In this document: in pieces, positions 6,354-11,240 of the stretch
Layout of the letters: each line of letters starts with the position of its first letter
Position numbering within the stretch: the stretch's first letter is position 1
Source: Spirochaetota bacterium
GTDB taxonomy: Bacteria; Spirochaetota; Spirochaetia; DSM-27196; PWMO01
Length of the DNA: 11,240 nucleotides
NCBI GenBank assembly: GCA_009908735.1
Contig: JAAAOR010000009.1
Location: 1-11,240, forward strand
Reading direction: 5' to 3'
Notes under the pieces: model-generated
What the model saw: the letters and a program-made list of their open reading frames with translations, nothing else
What the model was told of the DNA's origin: nothing
The model's database searches: none
Program-made: the position numbers and the translations under genes

Positions 6354-7325
6354 ATGGAGCCGAAGACAGCAATGCCGACGCGCAGACCGGACCGAAGGCG
6401 GGCGCCCACGGCGCTCCGGGTCCTCATCGCCGCTGTGCTTCTTATGGTCGGGATCGCCACCGTCGGCGCCCAGCAGGTCGTCGTCGACTATGCCGAGGGC
6501 GTGGTAGACGCCCGCGCTGGCAGCGGATGGGAGCCGGTGTACATCGGACAGCGGCTCGAGCCGAGCGCCGCCGTTCGCATCGGCGCCGGCGGCTACGCGG
6601 AGCTCTCCCACGGCTCAGCGACCCTGCGCCTGACCCGCCCTGGAAGCTACCTGCTCGAGAGCGTGCTCGAGGGCGTGGATCGAAACCGCCGCGTCGGGCT
6701 CGGCTCTATGATGCGCACAAGACTCGATCGCATCGGCGGTGTGCCCGAGCGGAAGGACGACTCCACGGTCGCGGGGGTTCGCGGCAACGACGCCGGCGCT
6801 GCCGAGCTTATGTGGGTCGGTGGAGAAGAGTCGGGTGAGCTCATAGAGGAAGGAATCGAGCTGCTCGCAGACGGGACCTACGGCCCCGCTCGGGAGCGCT
6901 TCTCGGAGGCCTATGATTTTGCCGAGAGTGATGCACAGGCCGCCCGGGCCCGCTTCTACCTCGGCTACACCGACTATCTTCAAGGGAAGGTGCGCGAGGC
7001 GCTCGAGGCGTTCATCGAGGTCGAGCTCGAGCGAGGCGACCGGGACTACGACACCTGGGTGCTTACCCGTGCACAGGCGCTCGTTGAGACCTTCGCCTAT
7101 GAGGAGAGCATTGCCGTGCTCTCACCCTACATCGACGACGCCGAAACCGGGGCAGGCGCCGAGGCGGAGGCCGAAAACATTCAGACCGCGCTCATTCTTC
7201 GCGGTGTCGCCTACGAGGGTCTCGGGCGAACGTCCGAGGCGCGGGCCGATCTTACAGCAGCTCGGGAAACCGAGCCGAAGGGCGAGCGCGCGGAGATGAT
7301 ACGCCGCCTGCTTTCGGAACTGTAG
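6354..7325 (+). CDS. Secreted FecR-like domain and tetratricopeptide-repeat protein
   Basis: A 323-residue exported protein of unknown specific role. It opens with a basic n-region (RRPDRRR), a hydrophobic stretch (about residues 20-37) and a cleavage site VGA/QQ after residue 39, so it is likely periplasmic. Residues about 41-115 read like a FecR-type domain (start VVVDYAEGVVDAR, then GQRLEPSAAVRIGAGGYAEL and RLTRPGSYLLE). The C-terminal half (about 155-323) is helical and TPR-like, for example AGxYxxARERFxEAY-type units and FYLGYTDYLQGKVREALEAF. Such proteins usually act as scaffolds for protein contacts. It has an excellent ribosome site GAAGGAGG (6341-6348) 5 bases before the ATG and follows the acyl-CoA synthetase by 24 bases, suggesting an operon. 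A second in-frame ATG (residue 7) would also keep the signal peptide. Domain assignment is by eye; a different beta-rich N-terminal domain is possible. Confidence 0.78.
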   Translation: MEPKTAMPTRRPDRRRAPTALRVLIAAVLLMVGIATVGAQQVVVDYAEGVVDARAGSGWEPVYIGQRLEPSAAVRIGAGGYAELSHGSATLRLTRPGSYLLESVLEGVDRNRRVGLGSMMRTRLDRIGGVPERKDDSTVAGVRGNDAGAAELMWVGGEESGELIEEGIELLADGTYGPARERFSEAYDFAESDAQAARARFYLGYTDYLQGKVREALEAFIEVELERGDRDYDTWVLTRAQALVETFAYEESIAVLSPYIDDAETGAGAEAEAENIQTALILRGVAYEGLGRTSEARADLTAARETEPKGERAEMIRRLLSEL

Positions 7326-7855
7326 CCTGCCCGCCCATCGTCCGGATAACGGAGGAAAGACCGTCGGCGAAATCGTTGAAACGCTCGGACATCGCGGTTA
7401 TCTCATTGTGGCCGCGGGCAGTGAGCCGACCGCGGAGGTTACCCCCGACAAGCCCGTTCCTCGCCGTACTCAATGTGCCCAACGGCGAGAGCGCACGACG
7501 CACGTAAAGCGAGAATACAAACGCGATGACGAGAAGGCCGGCAAGCATCGCGATCGAAAGTGAGCCCAAGAAGGAACGAACTGCCCCAAGACGCCCGGCG
7601 TTGGGCGAGACATAGCCGGTGACCCAGTCCCACGGCTCGAACTAGGAGAACACCCCCCACAATCCCGTCCTCCGTACTCGAAGGTGAAGCTGCCCTGTGG
7701 CTCTCCCACCATGCGCGAAGCGACCTCGTGGGCTCGCGATGAGCTCTTCCTGTGCTTCGTAAACCTGGAAGCCGGCCATCGAGACCGCATCCACCTGCCT
7801 GGTAACGGACCAAGAAACAGAACGTGCCCAGAGGCACGAGGGAGGTAATGACAGA
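7326..7855 (-). pseudogene. Remnant of a Cache-HAMP membrane sensor (probably a methyl-accepting chemotaxis receptor)
   Basis: This stretch has no intact gene but clear coding relics on the minus strand. The order is VYEAQEELIA, then AHEVASRMVGEPQGSFTFEY in a second frame, then FEPWDWVTGYVSPN in a third, the last typical of the end of a Cache sensor domain. It continues in frame through a membrane segment (AMLAGLLVIAFVFSLYV) and a HAMP domain up to RFNDFADGLSSVI. The damage seen is a frame change near 7731-7740, a frame change at a six-G run (7652-7657), and an in-frame TAG at 7642-7644 where a Tyr codon would fit. The homology stops at the stop codon of the FecR/TPR gene, so the cytoplasmic output domain is gone. 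The N-terminal part is also missing before the diguanylate cyclase end at 7883. Without the output domain, MCP identity is a guess; another HAMP-bearing sensor is possible. Confidence 0.75.
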
Positions 7856-7882
7856 ACGTCGTCTTATAGTCGAGTATCCTTT

Positions 7883-9418
7883 CTACGTTGCATCGACCCG
7901 ATCGCGCCCGGCGCGCTTTGCCCGGTAGAGACTGCGGTCGGCGCGGCTCATGAGCTCATCGAGCGTACTCTCGCCGTCGCGGCTCGCCACCCCGATGCTC
8001 ACGGTGAAGCTTACCGGACCGTGGTCGGTGTCGATCACGATATCATCGAGTGTAGAGCGCAGCCGCTCGGCCAGCCGCACCGCATCGGCAATATCGGTTT
8101 CGAGGAGCAGCACCGCAAACTCGTCACCGCCGAGGCGACCGAAGATGTCGGTTGCACGCACGCAGTGTTCGCCGGCGCGGGCCAGGCGGCGCAGCGCCTC
8201 GTCGCCGGCAGCATGGCCGTACCCATCGTTTATGTCCTTGAAGCTATCCACGTCGAGCAGTAGCATCGTCGTCGCATCGTCATAGCGCCGGCTCCGGGAA
8301 AACTCACGCCCGGCCCGCTCGAGGAACTCTCGGCGGTTGAGCAGGCCGGTCAGCTCGTCTGTTGTGGCGATTCGCCGCAGCTCGCCCTCGAGCCTCATGC
8401 GCTCGGTGATGTCGCGGAAGAGGAGGAGCCTGCCCATGAGCTCTCCACGACGGTCGCGCAGCTCAGAGATGCGTACATCGAACTCTTTCTCCCCGCGCGC
8501 ATCGCCCACCGTGATCCCCACCTCTCGGGACCCCGCCCCGAGCACGCGGTCGAGCCGCGGGAACTCGGAGAAGAGCGACGCCGCGGGCTTGCCGAAGTAT
8601 TCGCTGGGGTTCTCGATGGGCAGGGAAAGCCCCCTATTGACGTAGATGATGCGATCACGGTCGTCGAGCACCATGATTCCGTCGGGAATATTGGTGAAGA
8701 TCCGCTCCCTCGCGATGGGCAAGAGGTCCTGCAGCTTGAAGTAGAAAAAACCCGCCGCAAACACAAGCGTGGCCGCCGAGAAGGAGATGGGCGTGAAATC
8801 AAAGGGCTTTTCGGTGACGATATTGAAGAGGTAGAGGACGTTGCCCGCCAGGGGAAGGAGCAGCGCGAGCAGGATGACGGCGAACTGCCGGCGAAAAACG
8901 CCGCGTGTCCGGAGAAATGCCTTCAGCACCAGCACCCCGCCGGTGGCGAGGAGCAGGTAGTTGTAAATGGTGTAGGCCCAGAAAAACGGTCCGTGGACCA
9001 CCTCGAGCGCCTGCACGCCACCCATCTCCACGAGCACCATGTCCTGCCACATGAGATGATGAGCGTCGTTCGTCAAAATGAGCACCAGGGTCAGAGCCGG
9101 CACGACCGCGAGTATGAGGCCCGTACGTCGGCGACGGGCCTTGAGATAGCCGAGGTAGTCGATGATATAGTAGAAGATGAGAGGCGGCGCGGCGACAATG
9201 CCGAGGTACTGGATGCGGGTGAGGAGCACTTTCGTCTCCAGCCCGCCGCCAAGAAAGAGCAGTCCCTCGAAGAACGCCCACCAGCCGCTTGCGAGCAGAC
9301 AGAAAACCAGAGAGCGCCGCCCCGCCCGCGCCCCGCGCGAGATCGCGAGCAGGGCCGTGAGCACGGCCATCAGCGCAGATAAGAATGCGAAGATGACGTA
9401 GTAGAGTTCAGCCCTCAT
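7883..9418 (-). CDS. Membrane diguanylate cyclase (7TM-PAS-GGDEF)
   Basis: The 511-residue protein should make cyclic di-GMP from two GTP at the inner membrane. The first about 225 residues hold roughly seven hydrophobic segments of the kind found at the N-terminus of some histidine kinases (7TM sensor module). A PAS domain follows (about 230-345; NIPDGIMVLDDRDRIIYVN and later LLLFRDITERM), then a GGDEF domain beginning TTDELTGLLNRREF. The active site GGDEF is intact at 430-434, and the inhibitory-site motif RATD (421-424) lies exactly five residues before it, so product feedback is expected. The ATG at 9418 is preferred: it has AGGA 8 bases upstream, and the upstream extension to a TTG at 9484 is poorly hydrophobic and would put the start next to the promoter. 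Its probable promoter overlaps the abiE operator. The Cache-HAMP remnant lies just downstream on the same strand. Confidence 0.94.
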   Translation of the reverse strand: MRAELYYVIFAFLSALMAVLTALLAISRGARAGRRSLVFCLLASGWWAFFEGLLFLGGGLETKVLLTRIQYLGIVAAPPLIFYYIIDYLGYLKARRRRTGLILAVVPALTLVLILTNDAHHLMWQDMVLVEMGGVQALEVVHGPFFWAYTIYNYLLLATGGVLVLKAFLRTRGVFRRQFAVILLALLLPLAGNVLYLFNIVTEKPFDFTPISFSAATLVFAAGFFYFKLQDLLPIARERIFTNIPDGIMVLDDRDRIIYVNRGLSLPIENPSEYFGKPAASLFSEFPRLDRVLGAGSREVGITVGDARGEKEFDVRISELRDRRGELMGRLLLFRDITERMRLEGELRRIATTDELTGLLNRREFLERAGREFSRSRRYDDATTMLLLDVDSFKDINDGYGHAAGDEALRRLARAGEHCVRATDIFGRLGGDEFAVLLLETDIADAVRLAERLRSTLDDIVIDTDHGPVSFTVSIGVASRDGESTLDELMSRADRSLYRAKRAGRDRVDAT

Positions 9419-9490
9419 CGTGAGAATCCTGGCATGATTTTCGTCGGATTTGGGGTCCGTGGCAATGGTGGATTTGCATCGCAACAGTCA

Positions 9491-9518
9491 TTGACACAAT
9501 TATACAAAAGTGTATATT
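9491..9518 (+). promoter_or_regulatory. Promoter of the abiE pair with embedded palindromic operator
   Basis: A perfect -35 TTGACA (9491-9496), 16-base spacer and TATATT (9513-9518) predict transcription starting at about 9525, one base before the ATG of the antitoxin gene, so the mRNA is probably leaderless; no ribosome site is present. The perfect palindrome TATACAAAAGTGTATA (9501-9516; 6-bp arms) fills the spacer and half the -10. It is a good candidate operator for the winged-helix antitoxin product, as autorepression through inverted repeats is known for AbiEi proteins. Its AT richness stands out from the surroundings. Confidence 0.75.
9499..9504 (-). promoter_or_regulatory. Perfect minus-strand -10 box overlapping the palindrome
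   Basis: TATAAT on the minus strand lies inside the left part of the palindromic operator, about 80 bases before the cyclase ATG, giving an untranslated leader of roughly 70 bases. The matching -35 region (about 9521-9527) is weak (TTAGTC at 16-base spacing). If real, it is the cyclase promoter and would be occluded by anything bound to the palindrome. Confidence 0.45.
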
Positions 9519-9525
9519 TAGACTA

Positions 9526-10170
9526 ATGAGATTTGAGCGTGTGGTTGAGGCTCTCGGTCAGTATCCCTATTTCGACTTGAGCACGCTTCGAACACTGTTT
9601 CCCGAGAAAGCGTCGACCGCAACGGTACAAGTTTACAGGTGGAAACGAAGCGGCCGTCTGCTGGAACTTCGGCGAGGCTTCTACGCGCTGGCAGGGCCTT
9701 ACCGCCGGGCGCCGCTCCACGGACCCGCCGCAGCGGAGGCGATGTACCGCCCGTCGTACTTGAGTCTCGAGTGGGCGCTCGGCTGGTACGGCCTGATTCC
9801 CGAGAAGGTCGTCACATACACCTCGGTCAGCACCAGAGAAACGCGAACGTTTCACAATGCACTCGGCACGTTTACCTACCGCACGATCAAGCCCGAGCTC
9901 TTCTTTGGCCACGAGACTCGCCGCATCATGGACGCCGAGGTAAGGGTCGCCGAGCCCGCGAAGGCACTGGTCGACTACTGGTACCTCGAAACCGGAGAGT
10001 GGACACCGGCGCGAATGGAGTCGCTGAGATTCGACCCCGCAGCCCTCGACGACTCGCAGCGAATCACCGACATCGTCGAAGCGCTGGACCGGCCGCGAAT
10101 CCGCCGCGCGCTTTCCGCGTGGAACGATTATGCGGCCGCCGAAGGAGAGTACGAGGAGATCGACGGATGA
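9526..10170 (+). CDS. abiEi: AbiEi-family antitoxin / transcriptional repressor (type IV toxin-antitoxin)
   Basis: A 214-residue protein of the AbiEi antitoxin family, partner of the nucleotidyltransferase toxin next door. In characterised systems AbiEi represses its own operon by DNA binding and counteracts AbiEii without stable complex formation (type IV). The N-terminal 55 residues fit a winged-helix unit (TLRTLFPEKASTATVQVYRWKR, then ELRRGFYALAG, the typical RxGxYxL motif). The middle has SYLSLEWALGWYGLIPE, TSVSTRETRTF and YRTIKPELFFG, which are familiar family phrases. The ATG at 9526 is chosen because the predicted transcript begins about there and no upstream start fits. The stop overlaps the toxin start as ATGA (10167-10170), which implies coupled translation. 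Base composition of the coding region is like its neighbours, so transfer is not obvious. Confidence 0.88.
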   Translation: MRFERVVEALGQYPYFDLSTLRTLFPEKASTATVQVYRWKRSGRLLELRRGFYALAGPYRRAPLHGPAAAEAMYRPSYLSLEWALGWYGLIPEKVVTYTSVSTRETRTFHNALGTFTYRTIKPELFFGHETRRIMDAEVRVAEPAKALVDYWYLETGEWTPARMESLRFDPAALDDSQRITDIVEALDRPRIRRALSAWNDYAAAEGEYEEIDG

Positions 10171-10976
10171 GGTCCGAGGCGATACGAATCGCACGGGCCG
10201 AGGCTGATCCAGCCGCCCGGCTCAATCTTCTGCGGGAGTATCTCCAGGCTCAGATCCTCAGAAGCCTCCATGAAGCGGAGGCGTTTCTCAGCCTTTCGTT
10301 CGTCGGCGGCACCGCCCTGCGCTTTGCCTACTCCATCGCAAGATTCTCCGAACATCTCGACTTCACCGTCGAGACCCCGGCATCCTATGCGCCGCGGGAC
10401 TGGCTCTCGAAACTTTTCCGCGACTTGAGGCGCGCCGGGTACGACGCCACAGTTGCGTGGAATGATCGAAAGACGGTCCACACCGGCTGGGTCCGCTTCT
10501 CCGAGCTCATTCAGGAGCTCGACCTCACCTCGGCGCCGAATCGGAAGATCGGCATCAAGCTGGAGATCGACAGCAGCCCGCCGGCCGGTGCTGAGACGAG
10601 AAGTGTCGTGGTCCAACGGCACGCGATGGTCGCACTGCGCATCCACGACCTTCCCTCTCTCATGGCGGGAAAGATCCATTCCGTAGTAACGCGTCCGTTC
10701 ACGAAGGGCCGAGACTGGTACGACCTCCTGTGGTATCTCTCACAAACTCCTCCCGTTGCACCGAACGAGACGCTGCTCGAGAACGCCCTGGGGCAAACCG
10801 CACCACGTCGCAGGTCCGTCCCGTGGCCCGAGCTCGTGCGCGACGCACTCAGCGCGGCCGACATCGACGCGGCCCGCCGCGACATGGCGCCGTTTCTCGA
10901 GCACCCGGAAGAGGCCGCCTGGATTACCGCCGAGCACCTGCTCAACCTCCTGGACAACTCGGCGGGCGAAGGTTGA
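10167..10976 (+). CDS. abiEii: AbiEii-family nucleotidyltransferase toxin
   Basis: A 269-residue nucleotidyltransferase of the AbiEii/AbiGii fold; characterised relatives use NTPs to modify tRNA or other targets and arrest growth or abort phage infection. Motifs: VGGTALRF with GGT at 47-49; RFSEHLDF (59-66), the metal-binding motif normally written SExDxDF-like SEDLDF, here with His63 where Asp is usual and Asp65 kept; KLEID (131-135); MAGKIHSVV (Lys169); and KGRDWYDLLWYL (Lys180, Arg182, Asp183, Asp186). The length is in the normal range and there is no frameshift. It starts inside the antitoxin stop (ATGA), and an upstream ribosome-site-like GGAGAG/GAGGAG lies within the antitoxin end. His63 derives from a Cys-to-Gly-type single-base change possibility (CAT versus GAT). 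Whether the enzyme is active is therefore open. Confidence 0.88.
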   Translation: MRSEAIRIARAEADPAARLNLLREYLQAQILRSLHEAEAFLSLSFVGGTALRFAYSIARFSEHLDFTVETPASYAPRDWLSKLFRDLRRAGYDATVAWNDRKTVHTGWVRFSELIQELDLTSAPNRKIGIKLEIDSSPPAGAETRSVVVQRHAMVALRIHDLPSLMAGKIHSVVTRPFTKGRDWYDLLWYLSQTPPVAPNETLLENALGQTAPRRRSVPWPELVRDALSAADIDAARRDMAPFLEHPEEAAWITAEHLLNLLDNSAGEG

Positions 10977-11018
10977 ACACCGTTCCCGCATCGACGCACC
11001 CGCCCGCCCCGCGCTATC

Positions 11019-11240
11019 ATGACCGGCATGACCACCCAGCTCATCGGAACGAAGAAGTCGAAGGCCACCCAGAAGGCTGAGCGCTACCTCAAGGAGCGCG
11101 GAATCGAGTTTCAGTTCGTGGACCTCACCCAGCGCGGCCTCAGTGCCGGAGAGCTCGATCGTATCGCCGAAGCTGTCGGCGGACACGAGACCCTCATCGA
11201 CACCGACTCGAAGGCCTACGCGAAGCGGGGAATGCAGTAC
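11019..11240 (+). CDS. ArsC/Spx-family thioredoxin-fold protein, 3' end outside window
   Basis: The visible 74 codons (71 from the second ATG at 11028) read like the YffB/ArsC branch of the thioredoxin fold: a beta strand QLIGTKK, a helix KATQKAERYLKERG, strand FQFVDLTQ and then GLSAGELDRIAEAVGGHETLIDT, matching the family order. In arsenate reductases and most relatives the loop after the first strand carries a Cys; here that place is Ser (codon TCG at 11058-11060) and no other Cys is visible in the part seen, so arsenate reductase activity is unlikely. The function is unknown. Both in-frame ATGs lack a good ribosome site. The 42 bases between the toxin stop and this gene hold no recognised promoter, so it may be read from the abiE transcript. 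Confidence 0.75.
   Translation, partial: MTGMTTQLIGTKKSKATQKAERYLKERGIEFQFVDLTQRGLSAGELDRIAEAVGGHETLIDTDSKAYAKRGMQY

Noticed and set aside
9419..9484. Upstream extension of the diguanylate cyclase to a TTG at 9484
   Set aside because: The added 22 residues are hydrophilic and without a ribosome site, and the ATG at 9418 has an AGGA 8 bases before it.
9523..10194. 223-codon minus-strand frame opposite the abiEi gene
   Set aside because: The plus-strand protein has well-known family phrases; this one has none.
9491..10976. AbiE pair as part of a larger mobile element or phage
   Set aside because: No integrase, transposase, terminal repeats, tRNA or composition shift were visible around it.
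1..11240. CRISPR array, tRNA or rRNA genes
   Set aside because: No regularly spaced repeats and no cloverleaf or rRNA-like stretches were recognised by reading; no covariance-model search was possible.

Overview
The window is GC-rich, densely coded bacterial chromosome with seven intact or window-truncated larger genes, one short leader-peptide gene, a two-gene toxin-antitoxin-like pair and one decayed gene. The protein set includes an outer-membrane patatin ending in a beta-barrel with a C-terminal Phe, a secreted FecR/TPR-type protein and a membrane diguanylate cyclase. It points to a Gram-negative-type (diderm) bacterium. A free-living spirochaete would fit, but that is an impression from protein style, not proven. 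No rRNA, tRNA, CRISPR array or insertion sequence was seen.

Layout. (1) Positions 1-2173, minus strand: a tryptophan biosynthesis unit. It has a sigma70-like promoter, a 16-codon leader peptide with three tandem Trp codons (trpL), nested hairpins, an intrinsic terminator in the leader, then trpE and the start of trpG (cut by the window edge). The trpE and trpG genes overlap by 4 bases. This is a textbook-style ribosome-mediated attenuator. (2) Positions 2216-4471, minus strand: a patatin-POTRA-barrel protein of the PlpD (type Vd secretion) kind, with an uncertain N-terminus. (3) Positions 4647-7325, plus strand: an AMP-forming long-chain acyl-CoA synthetase, followed 24 bases later by a secreted FecR-like/TPR protein, probably one operon. 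(4) Positions 7326-7855, minus strand: remnant of a Cache-HAMP sensor or chemoreceptor, broken by two frameshifts and a stop, lacking both ends. (5) Positions 7883-9418, minus strand: a 7TM-PAS-GGDEF diguanylate cyclase. (6) Positions 9491-10976, plus strand: an AbiEi/AbiEii type IV toxin-antitoxin-like pair, expressed from a promoter that contains a perfect palindrome and probably gives a leaderless mRNA. A perfect -10 box on the opposite strand overlaps the same palindrome and could serve the cyclase gene. (7) 11019 to the end, plus strand: the start of an ArsC/Spx-family gene with Ser in place of the usual Cys.

Fatty acid activation (acyl-CoA synthetase) and outer-membrane phospholipase genes are divergently arranged, which would fit a lipid-turnover neighbourhood. 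The points most worth checking are the trp attenuator, the shared palindromic operator between the cyclase and abiE genes, and the substituted catalytic residues in the AbiEii and ArsC-like proteins.
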